A DNA stretch of 32,500 nt from Prorocentrum cordatum (GCA_963575745.1 CAUYUJ010014327.1:60001-92500); one strand, 5' to 3'. Positions 1 through 8,899 are shown, numbered from the stretch's first letter. Translations and numbers: made by a program. The notes: a model not told the origin generated them from the sequence alone.

Positions 1-108
1 GGCAAAGGCGATGCAGCGGCGGTGCCTCGTCGATGTCGGCTGTGCATCGGCGACGTGGGGAACATCGGCCTCCACATCGGGCCGCATTGGGGGGCGCCTA
101 CGAGGCGT

Positions 109-286
109 GAAAACGACCACAGCCACTGCTTTTCTTTTGTTGCCGCCTTCCAGCCCGCAGAAACAAAGCAGTGGTTGTGGTCATTTTCGCTGAGCTTGGC
201 ACCAAGGAAATGACCACAACCACTGCTTCTTTTTCGGCCGGCTGGAAGGCGGCGCAAACAAGAAGCAGTGGCTGTGGTCATTTTCC
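109..286. repeat. Nested inverted-repeat (hairpin) element
   Basis: The same 22-24 bp core (GACCACARCCACTGCTT and its complement) occurs four times in alternating orientation at 109-131, 166-187, 207-229 and 263-286. Outer arms 109-158 and 236-286 are also complementary through the segment around GCTGGAAGGCGGC, so the whole block can fold as one long hairpin or as two smaller ones. The centre lies near 195. No coding signal is seen. It may be a small foldback transposon or a hairpin RNA source; the function is unknown. Confidence 0.8.
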
Positions 287-508
287 CGTCCCGCAGCGCC
301 CGTCTCTGGGGGTCCCCGACTCTCGAGCACCGCACGCCCCGCGTTGGGGGGGGCCTGCCGGCCGTGCCGACGAGGCCGCAGCAGGCCCTCTCCGGGGGGG
401 AGGAGAGGCACGGGCGGGCCCTGGGCGCCCGTCGTGCGCGCCCTGGGGCGGCCGAGGCCCCTCTGGCGCGAAGCCCAGGCGGCCGCGCAGTGCGATCCAG
501 GCGGGTGG

Positions 509-631
509 TAACAGCAGGCTTAAGTCAGGCCTGTCCCCCTACAGGGGGATTTTCGATGAAAAATGCAAAACACTCCAAAAATGCTTCAAAATAATAAAAA
601 AACATCCACAAGAACCGACTTAACAGTAGGC
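509..631 (+). mobile_element. Short TIR element with 11-bp target duplication
   Basis: TAACAGCAGGC at 509-519 is repeated as TAACAGTAGGC at 621-631, which looks like a target site duplication with one mismatch. The roughly 100-bp insert between begins TTAAGTCAGGCCTGTCCCCC and ends CCGACT, short imperfect inverted ends. Its left 40 bp (CTGTCCCCCTACAGG then a GAT-rich and A-rich stretch) resembles the left ends of the elements at 1255 and 10,100, so the three are probably one non-autonomous family. It has no coding capacity. The 9-11 bp duplication length is known for Mutator-like elements; that assignment is inference. Confidence 0.6.
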
Positions 632-830
632 GGCGAGCGAGGGAGGGGGAGGTGAGAAGGAGAAGGCCTTCTCAGAAGGCCCGGAAGGCCCCAGGCCTGT
701 AGAGGAGTGTTCTATAAGCCTTCCCCGGAGACAAAAGAGGATCTTCTCAGAAGGCGTGAGAGCTTCTGAGAAGGCCCGCCGCCTTCTGAGGAGGCATTCT
801 CCTTCTCACTTCCCCCCTTCGCTCGCCGCC
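629..830. mobile_element. 200-bp foldback element, about 50-bp inverted arms
   Basis: The left arm 629-680 (GGCGGCGAGCGAGGGAG, then GTGAGAAGGAGAAGGC) matches the reverse complement of 781-830 with few mismatches. The inner region contains further CTTCTCAGAAGG-type near-palindromes. There is no coding capacity and no convincing target duplication outside the arms. It abuts the right target duplication of the preceding element, so insertions are stacked here. Confidence 0.75.
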
Positions 831-839
831 AAATCTGGT

Positions 840-1250
840 CGGGCGAAAGGGGGCGACGAGGAAGACGAGGACGACGAAGATGGTAAGGTATGCAGGCTGC
901 TGGACGCTCTTGGAGCCTCTACCTGGGCCTCCGGAGGCCTCGGGGTGCCTCGAGGTACGGGGAAGCCTCTGCGCGGGATGGCACGCGGGCGCCCACCCCG
1001 CCTCCCGCGAGTGGCCAGCTGCCCCTCCCAACGTGCCCCGAGAGTCTGTCGGGCTGGTCGCAAGGGGGGGCATCGCAAAGGGGGGGCTTGAGAATCGGCT
1101 CACGTAGCTGATTTTCCCGGCGCCTCCCGGCGCTGGAGGCGCCCATGTCTCGAGGACTGGGGCCCTCGGTGGAGCAGAAGCCAGCTGCATGCAGCAGATT
1201 TCGTACCCCCCCCCCCTTTCCCAATCCCTCCCTTTCGTCCGGCCCGATAG
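840..1250. other. No gene recognised; GC-rich spacer
   Basis: This spacer holds a short GAGGAC-rich run near 860-880 and a C-run near 1207-1217. Several open frames cross it, but none looks like protein; their composition is Gly, Pro, Arg and Ala throughout. Confidence 0.5.
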
Positions 1251-1254
1251 TAGT

Positions 1255-2375
1255 AGGTCGGGCATGTCCCCCTAGAGGCAGATCTTGGACGAGAAAAGAA
1301 AAATAGTAGAAACGCATTCAAGAATACGCAAAAATAGAAGAAACAGTTCTCAGACTATTGGGAATTATTTCCAACCATCCTGTGGTGTTGGGTCCTCGTT
1401 TTGAAGAGACGGTCCCGGCGTTCTCCTTCTCTCCTCCTCTTCCCCCTCCTCCTCCACCGTCCGCATGCGTCCCGAACCTCCAGTACAGCGTTTCGTGGCC
1501 CTCCTCCTCCTCCTCCTCCCTGCGGTTCACCCACCCAGTACAGCGTTTCGTGGCCCCATAGGGAAGGGAGCCCCACCGAAAGTCCCAGTGCTACCGTCCG
1601 CATGCGTCCCGCACACCCAGTACAGCGTCTCGTGGCCCTGTAGGGAGCCCCACCGAAGGTCCCAGTGCTACCGTCCGCATGCGTCCCGCACACCCAGTAC
1701 AGCGTTTCGTGGCCCCTGTGGGGAGCTCCACCGAAGGTCCCAGTGCTACCGTCCGCATGCGTCCCGCACACCCAGTACAGCGTTTCGTGGCCCCATAGGG
1801 AGCTCCACCGAAGGTCCCAGTACTACCGTCCGTATGCGTCCCGCACACCCAGTACAGCGTTTCGTGGCCCTCCTCCCCCTCCTCCCTGCGTTTCACCCAC
1901 CCAATACAGCGTTTCGTGGCCCCATAGGGAGCCCCACCGAAGGTCCCAGTGCTACCGTCCGCATGCGTCCTGCACACCCAGCACAGCGCTTCGTGGCCCC
2001 ATAGGGAGCCCCACCGAAGGTCCCAGCGCTACCGTCCGCATGCGTCCCGCACACCCAGTACAGCGTTTCGTGGCCCTCCTCCCCCTCCTCCCTGCGTTTC
2101 ACCCACCCAGTACAGCGTTTCGTGGCCCCATAGGGAGCTCCACCGAAGCCCTCAGTGGGACCATCCACAGTCCGCATGCGTCCCGGATACCCAATTCGGC
2201 ACACCATCCACACAGTACAGCGTTCCCCCCCGCCCAGTGCAGCGCTTCGTGGCCCCATAGGGAGCTTCACCGAAGCAGATATTCACACTTACGGTACCCA
2301 CAACTGCATATGGTTGGGACCTTCGCCAGGATAATTTTTGAATCTTCCTCCTGTAGAGGGACGTGCCCGACTGAA
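1255..2375. mobile_element. 1.1-kb TIR element carrying a minisatellite
   Basis: GTCGGGCATGTCCCCCTAGA near 1258 is the imperfect reverse complement of TGTAGAGGGACGTGCCCGAC at 2352-2371. The ends extend inward (GATCTTGG on the left, GAATCTTCC on the right). Subterminal CCAACCAT (about 1372) and ATGGTTGG (about 2310) are complementary too. A-rich sequence follows the left end, as in the two smaller relatives. The interior is filled by the 77-78 bp tandem array. No clear target duplication remains. There is no transposase, so it would be non-autonomous. Confidence 0.55.
1475..2270. repeat. 77-78 bp minisatellite, about 8 copies
   Basis: Units contain CCGTCCGCATGCGTCCCGCA, then CCCAGTACAGCGTTTCGTGG, then CCACCGAAGGTCCCAG. 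Core starts near 1601, 1678, 1756 and 1833 give periods of 77, 78 and 77 bp. Further copies lie near 1485, 1960, 2038 and 2175. Some units are replaced by a shorter variant containing CTCCTCCCCCTCCTCCCTGC. Because the period is not reliably a multiple of three, the repetitive open frames across it on both strands are not proteins. Confidence 0.9.
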
Positions 2376-2750
2376 GGGTACAGTGCGGGCGCGGCCGCAA
2401 GAAACCCTCGCAAGAAACCCAACCCCGAGAACCCGTGCCCGAGGTGCACCTGAGGGGAAACCCGGCGCACCCTAAACGCAGCAGCTCCTTCAACGGCTGC
2501 GGGAAGTCACCGCGCAGCGCGAGGAGCGAAGAAACCCAGGATACCCTGACGAAAAGCACATGGTTTCTTGATGCGCGCCCCCACTGTAAAGAGTCAATCT
2601 GCACGGTAGAAGAAAACAATTCGTGGACAGTGCCCCAAACTCTCAAAGCTGGCACGGGCGGGGAAGATTGCCGTCGAAACGCAGCTCATTCAACCCACCG
2701 CCAATGTCGATCATTTGGGGGGGCATTGACAGATGAATGCGGCATGAGTG
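2376..2750. other. No gene confidently recognised
   Basis: A plus-strand stretch near 2430-2570 has mild coding character, with a Gln/Arg/Glu-rich helical peptide in one frame. It is interrupted by stops and was not recognised. Nothing else is supported. Confidence 0.35.
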
Positions 2751-2751
2751 G

Positions 2752-2815
2752 GATAAGGATTAGGGAAACGAATAATGACATAGGATAAGAATTAGGGAAA
2801 CGAGTAATGGCATAA
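2752..2815 (+). repeat. 32-bp tandem duplication
   Basis: Two adjacent copies, 2752-2783 and 2784-2815, share GGATAAG, then ATTAGGGAAACGA, then TAATG and CATA. The second copy forms the outer left end of the following foldback element, so this looks like a duplicated terminal segment. Confidence 0.8.
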
Positions 2816-2893
2816 TCATAAGAAAAAAGCTCGGAGCTCCGCGCGGATCCGAGGACTCCGCGCGGACCTCGGAGTTTGTTATGCTCATGCCAT
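2790..2893. mobile_element. Foldback element, short copy
   Basis: The left arm (TAATGGCATAATCATAAG, then GCTCCGCGCGGA) pairs with the right arm (TCCGCGCGGACCTCGGAG, then TTATGCTCATGCCAT). It has the same terminal words as the element at 3003-3203 but lacks the long GC-rich middle, so it is a deleted family member of about 100 bp. No coding capacity. Confidence 0.7.
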
Positions 2894-2991
2894 GGTTCGG
2901 GCCCCTGTGACTGTGCAAGGGCCTCGGGAGGCCATGCCGACACTCTGTGTGAGCGGGGCGCGGCCAGCGAAAGCGGCCAAGGATGGGGCCG

Positions 2992-3214
2992 GGGAGGCAA
3001 GGATAGGGGAACAAAAAGTGGCATAAACATAAAAACTCTGAGGTCCGCGCGGATTTCTCGGATCGGCGCTGGAGCCCCCTCCCTGGCGCGCGGAGCGCGC
3101 CAGGGGCGGCGCCTCCGGAGCCGCCGGCGGGCCCCAGCGCCGATCTAAGAAATCCGCGCGGACCTCCGAGTTTTTATGTTTATGCCACTTGTTGTTCCCC
3201 TAAGGGAGGCAAGG
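2992..3214. mobile_element. 200-bp foldback element with 11-bp target duplication
   Basis: GGGAGGCAAGG occurs at 2992-3002 and again at 3204-3214, immediately outside a near-perfect inverted repeat. The ends read TAGGGGAACAA on the left and TTGTTCCCCTA on the right. Arms of about 65 bp carry AAGTGGCATAAACAT, GGTCCGCGCGGAT and GATCGGCGCTGG words. The centre is a GC palindrome (GGCGCGCGGAGCGCGCC). This is the best-preserved copy of a family with relatives at 2790, 3479, 3935 and 5104. The intact duplication suggests a fairly recent insertion. Confidence 0.8.
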
Positions 3215-3478
3215 GTACCCTTGGGAAGGTTGCCCATCCATACTCTGCGGGTGGACGAGAAGGCCGCGCAACGGGGACGCAAGGGCCTTGGAGGGCCGTG
3301 CCGACACTGCGCGAGCGAGGCGCGGCAGACGAACAGAAAGGCCAACGGTGGGCCGAGGGCAACGAATGCGCGGGCAGCCTGGGAGAGTCGGTCACCCTTT
3401 CCATCAGTGCTGGCTGTAGATCCCCAAACCTGGGGCGACCGAGGGTGGACATGGAGGAAGGGACAACGGGATACGCAA

Positions 3479-3640
3479 GCACACTTCTAGAGGTCCGCGC
3501 GGAGTTTCTTGGATCGGCGCTAGGCCCCCCCGCGCGGCTCCTCCGACGCCGCCCCTGGCGCGCTCGGCGCGGCAGAGAGGGGGGGTCCAGCGCCGATCCA
3601 GGAGAGCCGCGCGTGCCTCCGAGAGTTCATGGTTATGCCG
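3479..3640. mobile_element. Foldback element, diverged copy
   Basis: The left arm (AGAGGTCCGCGCGGAG, TTGGATCGGCGCTAGG) pairs with the right arm (CCAGCGCCGATCCAGGAG, CCGCGCGTGCCTCCGAGAG) followed by GGTTATGCC. It is the same family as the 3003-3203 element, with a GC-rich centre. No target duplication was found. Confidence 0.7.
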
Positions 3641-3694
3641 GCTTCCTTCTCCTCGGAGGAGAAGGGGAATCAGCCCCGCGTGGCTCCCAAACCC

Positions 3695-3722
3695 GGGTCA
3701 GCCAGAGGAGATTGGCTGACCC
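3695..3722. repeat. Perfect 10-bp stem-loop
   Basis: GGGTCAGCCA at 3695-3704 and TGGCTGACCC at 3713-3722 are exact complements around the 8-base loop GAGGAGAT. No associated gene was seen and no role is assigned. Confidence 0.75.
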
Positions 3723-3795
3723 CTATATGCGCTGACCCCCGTTTTGGTGGCAACTCATGGGAGCCGCCCATCTTGCTGGCTCATGCGAACCAGCG

Positions 3796-3872
3796 GCGTT
3801 AAAAGACGCTAGTTGGCGCTAACCGACGCTAATCGACGCTAAATCGACGCCAATCGACGCTGACTCGTCGCT
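3796..3872 (+). repeat. Short tandem repeat, CGACGCTAA type
   Basis: About six degenerate 10-13 bp units of the form TCGACGCTAA or ACGCTAG follow one another. It is a simple repeat without coding meaning. Confidence 0.75.
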
Positions 3873-3934
3873 TCCCCGTCATTGCCAAATGCTAGCGCGC
3901 GCTCATGCACTGTAGAGGCGGAATTACGAGGACA

Positions 3935-4115
3935 TAAAAGGCCCCCATGATTTGCTACCGGACCCCCTCCCTGGCGCGCGGACGTCTTGGATCGGCGCTG
4001 AACCCCCCCTCCCTGGCGCGCGGAGCGCGCCGGGGGCAGCGCTGGCGGCGCGGCCAGTGGGGCCCAGAGCCGATCCAAGAAACCCTAACGGACCTCCGAG
4101 AATTTCTGTCTATGC
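3935..4115. mobile_element. Foldback element, degenerate copy
   Basis: CTTGGATCGGCGCTGAACC pairs with GGCCCAGAGCCGATCCAAG. The right end retains GACCTCCGAGAATTTCTG and TATGCC. The segment CCCCTCCCTGGCGCGCGGA is duplicated on the left side. Same family as the element at 3003-3203. Confidence 0.65.
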
Positions 4116-4177
4116 CATTTCTCCTTCTTCGACTTAGCGCTGACCAACCGTCACGTAGACCCCCATCCCTCGCGCCA

Positions 4178-4260
4178 TCCTTCGCACTCCGGAACTCGCG
4201 CATGGGGCCGAGGAGGAAGAGGAAGAGGAGGAGGAGGCGGAGGAGGAGGAGGAGGAGGGG
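4178..4260 (+). repeat. Duplicated 30-bp word followed by GGA-rich run
   Basis: CTTCGCACTCCGGAACTCGC and the following CATGGGGCCG recur at 4707-4738 with one change. From about 4208 to 4260 the sequence is a purine GAGGAGGAAG run, and similar purine repeats occupy about 4436-4495. No gene is supported here. Confidence 0.65.
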
Positions 4261-4499
4261 CCGTCTCCCTTCCCCGTTGGGTAGCCTTCCCTGTTGGTTG
4301 TGATGCCGGCCTTTTTGTTCTGGCCCCCGCCCCCGCCAGCGATGCTTTGCTGCTGGGGTTCCAGTTCCAGGGGGGGCGGGGGGCCAGGGCTCCAGTTCCC
4401 TGTGAACAGGCAAGTCCGCATCACCGAGCACCAACGAGGAGGGGCCGTGGAGGAGGAGGGGCCGTGGAGGAGGAAGGGGAGGAGGGGAGGAGGACGCCT

Positions 4500-4925
4500 A
4501 CCCTGCGCTGCTTTACGAGAACGGCGCCTATGCACCCTACCATGCCTGGGCTCCGTTCAGGCCCCGCTCCAACGTGCTACGATGCACAGTTTTGGGGGCT
4601 CCGAAGGGCCGATAAACCATGCACCGTACCATGCCTGGGTCGAAGATCGACGACGCCTCGGGAGACGCCAACGCGGTACGGTGCATACATGTCGCCCGCG
4701 GAGATCCTTCGCGCTCCGGAACTCGCGCATGGGGCCGCTCATCTGCAGGTCGGCGTTGTCGCGCTCCGCCTGGCGGGCAGCGGCCGCCGCGCGGGGCTCG
4801 TGCCACACCCGCCGTGCCACCGCATGCTGCGGCACGACAAGGGCCACGGCCTCAGCTGCCCCCGGGTCCACCAGACAACCCTCGCGGGCGCAGCAGCCCC
4901 CTCCTCCCCACCGAGCCACCCACGA
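4500..4925. other. No gene recognised; small internal duplications
   Basis: The word GCACCSTACCATGCCTGGG occurs near 4530 and 4621, and an inverted TACGGTGCAT lies near 4676. Open frames on both strands are long only because stops are rare in this GC-rich DNA. No family was recognised. Confidence 0.4.
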
Positions 4926-4958
4926 CGGCGACGACGAGGACGACGACATTGACGACAT

Positions 4959-5013
<55 letters not shown>
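4925..5013 (+). repeat. GAC/ACG trinucleotide array
   Basis: An interrupted GACGACGAGGACGACGACATT segment is followed by an uninterrupted GAC run of roughly 16 units to about 5013. It would encode poly-Asp in one plus frame and poly-Ser or poly-Val on the minus strand; none is supported as real protein. Confidence 0.9.
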
Positions 5014-5015
<2 letters not shown>

Positions 5016-5103
5016 GTGGGGGGGCCGACGTGTGCCGCTGCGGCGGGCCCCCGCGTCGTGGCGGCTTCTCTCCGCGGGCCTCGGCGGGAGAGGACAGAAC
5101 GGC

Positions 5104-5440
5104 GCAGACATAAACTGTCGGAGGTCCGCGCGCAGGTGGCGACGCCCGCATGCTCTGCCACCGAGCGAACCATTGGTTCTCCTGGATCGATGGGAGGCAG
5201 GGTGGTCGTCGGATTTTGCCACGCGTTCGACGAGTTCCGAACCCTAGCCCCCTCGCCGCCCGTCGAGTTGCCCGAATCGTTGATCGGCGAGGGTAGGGTT
5301 CGGATTTCGTCGCCGAGCGTGGATTCCTGGTATCGGAGCTGGATCCCCCTTCCTGGCGGCGCAAGAGGCGCTGACGAAGGATCCACCGCCGATCCGAGAA
5401 AGCCGCGCAGACCTCCGAAAATGTATATTTACAGATTTCT
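5104..5440. mobile_element. Foldback element with expanded middle
   Basis: The left end GACATAAACTGTCGGAGGTC, then CGCGCGCAGG, is matched in inverse by the right end GCCGCGCAGACCTCCGAAAA followed by TGTATATTTACAG. The internal right part keeps CCTGGCGGCGC and CCGCCGATCCGAGAAA. Arms match the 3003-3203 family, but about 150 bp more sequence lies between them, either an insertion or a longer ancestral form. Confidence 0.55.
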
Positions 5441-5880
5441 CTCCTAGGAGGAGGGAAGGCTCAAGGTTCGGGGATCGAGGGCGCAGGGCGCGAATGGATC
5501 AAGGTACGATTGTTTATGCAATGTGTAAATCGTTCTTCCTCGAGCGTGACACGTTCAACTTTAGGGGGCAATTGCTGGAAAGTATTTGTGAACGGTTGAG
5601 GACCATCAAGCACGATCAGGAAGGGAGAGACCGGATGAAACTTGAGTGAGCAGCATCATTGCGCAGATGAGTTCAACCAGTTGGGGCGGACTGGGCAGGA
5701 TTGCACCCAAGGAAATGCTGGCGCATATGCCGACCTCAAACTCACGAGAGTCGTAACCGAAGTGAACGCTCACGCCTTTCAGAGACACAGCACGGACCGT
5801 TCGATATCGGACGAATGCGGGCTGGCAGCGCTCAGCCTGGAACGCCCGCGCCAGGGTCGCCGCCGCGTCGAGACTACACG
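5441..5880. other. No gene confidently recognised
   Basis: On the minus strand 5610-5870 keeps open frames downstream of the PPR remnant, but no further PPR motif could be read. The C-terminal side of that gene may have been lost or disrupted here. Confidence 0.35.
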
Positions 5881-5883
5881 AAT

Positions 5884-6740
5884 CTACCGTGTTCGGTCGG
5901 TGCTCCCTGGACCTCTCCTGGGGGGCGCTCTGACCAGTGAGGCGAATGGAGCAGAGAGGAGGAGGATACGCTCGTGTTTCGTGCAACTGCCAGAGAGACC
6001 CAGGACAAGAGCTTTGACCGTGGCACTGAGGCTGAATGCATCTGGATGCACCTCGTCCTGCCGCAGCTGCAGAAACATCGACAAAGCCTGTTGCCACATC
6101 CCACTCCAACCGAACGCTGCGATGACACCCGTATAGCTGTATTGAGTTGGTTCCAGGGGCGACAACGCGTGCTGCCACTGCCCGTGTTTTCCACATGCCG
6201 TTTTCGCAGTCTTACAGGCGGTGACGGTGGGCTACATCCTTGCCTCCCGCACCTCGCTGAGCAACTAGCAGACTTATCTTCCCAGAGGCGATGATACCAG
6301 ATGTAGATGACGTCGCTGGGAAGCACAGTCGCCGCGCGCATCTTGCTGAACAGCCCCAGGGCACGCTTCCACTGCCCGCCTTTTACAAACGCATTCCTAC
6401 CAGAGGTGTAATTTATCACACGCAATTCCATCTTCACCTCACTCATCTCCCTGAGCAGCCATTGAACCCGCTGCCACTGCTTGCCTCTCTCGCACGAACG
6501 GATCACAGCGTTGTAGCTGACGACGTCGGGCTCCATCTTCACCTGACACATCTCCAAAAGTAATCATAGATCCCGGTGCCACTGCTCCTTTCTCGCACGC
6601 GCTGATCCAAGCGTTCTAGCTGACGACGTCGGGCTCTACCTTCACCTCACGCATCTCCGAGAGCAGTCGTGGAGCCCCGTGCCTCTGCTCGCCCTTCTCG
6701 CACGCGCTGATCCCAGCGTTATGGCTAACTGACAAGGGCT
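5884..6740 (-). pseudogene. Pentatricopeptide repeat (PPR) protein, decayed
   Basis: Reading the minus strand from 6735 down gives successive 35-residue PPR motifs: NAGISACEKGEQRHGAPRLL, then SEMREVKVEPDVVS, then SYNAVIRSCERGKQWQRVQW, then FVKGGQWKRALGLFSKM, and last SYTGVIAAFGWSGMWQQALS. PPR proteins bind RNA in organelles, one base per repeat, and are hugely expanded in dinoflagellates with this ISACEKG signature (family knowledge). The first repeat runs into a TAG stop at the conserved Tyr of VVSYNA. The frame then changes near 6560, again near 6270 where a further stop lies, and the last motif is cut short before a stop near 5884. No introns are apparent. It is therefore read as an old intronless copy rather than a working gene; expression was not assessed. 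Confidence 0.85.
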
Positions 6741-6894
6741 GACACGTGGACCACCGTCCACGAGAGCTAATGATCATAGTGCGCTTGCTGCTGCTCAGTG
6801 TTCAAGGGTGCGCTATTTACATGATTGTGAGGGCGTCCAGAGCAGCGCTAGCAGTGTTAGCGGTAGCAGATCCAGGAGCATGGGCAGTAGCAAC

Positions 6895-7130
6895 AGCAGC
6901 GCCTCCACCTCCTCCTCCTCCTACTCCTTCTCCTGCTCGTGCTTGGCTCGTCCTCGTCGTACGCCTCCTCCTCCCCCTCCTTCTCCTGCTCGTCGTCGTG
7001 CTTGGCTCGTCCTCGTCCTCCGGCTCGTTCTGCTGCTGCTACTCCTCCTCCTCCTCCTCGTCCTCGTCCTCCTCCTCCTCCTCCTCCACGTCCTCCTCGT
7101 CCTCCTCGTCCTCTCCCCTCTCCAGGAATT
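6895..7130 (+). repeat. CTC-rich microsatellite tract
   Basis: Interrupted CTCCTC/CGTCCTC units dominate this tract and open frames run through it in several phases (poly-Ser, poly-Leu, poly-Pro). It is not coding. A near-duplicate CTCGTGCTTGGCTCGTCCTC block occurs twice (near 6935 and 6993). Confidence 0.85.
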
Positions 7131-7281
7131 CGTGCGGCTCCGGCTCCGCGGGAAGGAGCGCATGTGGCGGAGGAGAGCGACGACGGGTATGAGAAGGACG
7201 AGGCCCAAGATGATCCGACAACAACCACGCCCCGCACCTGAAAGAAATACGTCCGAACACAGTCAGTCGCAGCAAAACGAA

Positions 7282-7440
7282 ATTCCTGGGATGTCAACGC
7301 TGGGAATCAACGCGACTATCGCGTCCTGACAATCCTACTCTGTGCCAGAACACCATTCCTGGGACCTCAACACAACGAATCAACGTGACTGTTGCGCCCT
7401 GGCAATCCTAAAGCGTGCAAGGGCACCATTCGGGGGACTT
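7282..7440 (+). repeat. 73-bp tandem repeat, just over two copies
   Basis: ATTCCTGGG at 7282 and 7355 and ATTCGGGGG at 7428 mark unit starts with a 73-bp period. Shared words include GAATCAACG and CAATCCTA. The repeat is diverged and non-coding. Confidence 0.8.
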
Positions 7441-7557
7441 CAACCATACGAACCCTTTGAAGTGTTGCAAACATTAAAGACGAATGGGCGCCGCGCTAGG
7501 GCGAGAAACGCATTTTGAAAAGGAACCAGCCTCCATTCTTGAAGCTGTGCAAAACTT

Positions 7558-7697
7558 GTACATATATATATATATAAGAGGAGGAAAGAAGGAGGAAGAG
7601 GAGGGCGAGGGAGGAGGAGGAGGAGCAAACAATCAATGATCGTTTTGTGGTTTTGGTGGTTTGGGGGGTGCTGGGGGGGGGGGCGACCATATATATC

Positions 7698-7728
<31 letters not shown>

Positions 7729-7770
7729 GTGTATATATATGTGTATATATATATATAGATATGTATGGTG
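7558..7770. repeat. TA and TATG microsatellites with purine run
   Basis: TA runs lie at about 7560-7577 and 7688-7760. A GAGGAGGAAGAAGG tract lies at 7578-7625 and a G run near 7667-7683. The apparent Ile-Tyr peptides across this block are artefacts. Confidence 0.9.
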
Positions 7771-8158
7771 AGGGAATCTGAACACGAAGCGGCAGGCACA
7801 CCCTACCGACACGTTTGGGGATGCGCATTCATGGAGTAAATGGATGGGGGAGGAAGAAGAAAAAGAGGCGGAGTCGGAAGAGGACGAGGAGGGCACGTCC
7901 GATGTGCGCTGATCGGAGCGCGGGTCAAAAGGAGACCCCCCCCCCCGTTCCCCCTTGCGCGGCCGCCTTGCGCTGCTGGCGCCGCAACTCTTCGGCCACC
8001 TCTCCGGCAGCGGGGGGGAGGACGGAAAGAGGGGATGGGGCAGCCAGGGCAGGGCGTGGGGTGAGGAGGGTGAGGATGGGCGAAGGGTGGAATGAGGCGG
8101 AGCTGAGAGGAGGGGGAAGGAAAGAAGGAAGACCCGACTGGACTCTGACCTGGGTCCA

Positions 8159-8428
8159 TCATGCCGGCCAGGTGGCGCCTGCCTGCAAGAACTCACAGTG
8201 CTGGAAGCAGCCAACCCCCAAACCCAGCACGAAACCCATCAGGAGCTCCTCTTTCATCCACATCGGGACCTTGGCGACACCATCTGGTAGGTCGGAGGAG
8301 CACAGGTCCCATGCGGCCAGCTGGCCGCCATCTGGTCCAATGGCCCAGGTCACCAGACGGGCCAGCACAAACTGCTGGTATGTGTCAGGCCAGCTCCACA
8401 CGCCGCGATCCAGGTGGCCAGCATCCAA
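8159..8428 (-). CDS. Possible coding exon, unknown
   Basis: This 89-residue minus-strand frame has balanced composition (Trp, Phe, Tyr, Asp and Leu rich, for example TYQQFVLARLVTWAIGPDGG), unlike the Ser/Pro/Arg noise around it. It ends in a stop at 8159 and its upstream side runs into a CTC microsatellite. No family was recognised and the start codon is not trusted. It could be an exon or a retroelement scrap. Minus-strand fragments near 8850-9300 may belong with it, but their frames disagree. Confidence 0.3.
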   Translation of the reverse strand: MDAGHLDRGVWSWPDTYQQFVLARLVTWAIGPDGGQLAAWDLCSSDLPDGVAKVPMWMKEELLMGFVLGLGVGCFQHCEFLQAGATWPA

Positions 8429-8611
8429 TACCTCCCCATCTTCTCAGACTGTTTGGAGAAACTGTGCAACACACACGCAAGGGTTGCCAACATCTCATGT
8501 CAGGAAGAGGAGGATGATGATGAGGAGGAGAAAAAGGAAGAGGACATGCTCGTCCCAATCCCCCTCGCCCGCCTCGCTCCTCCAACCTGCTTCTCCACCT
8601 CGTCGCCCTCC

Positions 8612-8710
8612 CACTTCTCCTCGCCCCCTCCCTCCTCCTCCTCCTCCTCCTCCTCCTCCTCCTCCTCCTCCTCCTCCTCCTCCTCCTCCTCCTCCTCCTC
8701 CTCCTCCTGC
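8612..8710 (+). repeat. (CTC)n microsatellite
   Basis: A pure CTC array of about 28 units, with further interrupted CTC to about 8780. A 524-residue plus-strand open frame spans it only because of this composition. Confidence 0.95.
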
Positions 8711-8899
8711 TGCATCTCTCTCCTGCCCCGCTCTCTCCTCCTCCTCCTCCTCCTTCTCCTCCTCCTACTCTTCCTCCTCCCCATTTCCGTTCCTCCACCT
8801 CTCCTACTTGCACCACGGCCGCTGGCAAGAAGGTTCTGGCCATCTCCCATGTACTTCGAGAATGCGACCTACTGCCAGACAACCACTGCACTCTGGGAG

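Noticed and set aside
1220-2390. Target duplication around the 1255-2375 element
   Set aside because: The flanks GATAGTAG and GGGTACAG match too poorly to call.
1465-2453. Long repetitive open frames on both strands across the 77-bp array
   Set aside because: The unit is 77-78 bp, so the frame drifts; the peptides are products of the minisatellite, not a repeat protein.
4294-5386. Poly-Asp, poly-Ser, poly-Val and poly-Arg open frames
   Set aside because: They come from the GAC trinucleotide array; no recognisable domain on either side.
5450-5466. GGCTCAAG resembling the 3' end of the dinoflagellate spliced leader
   Set aside because: Only 8 bases match and the preceding bases do not fit the leader; a second 8-base match near 15,931 in inverse is likewise chance.
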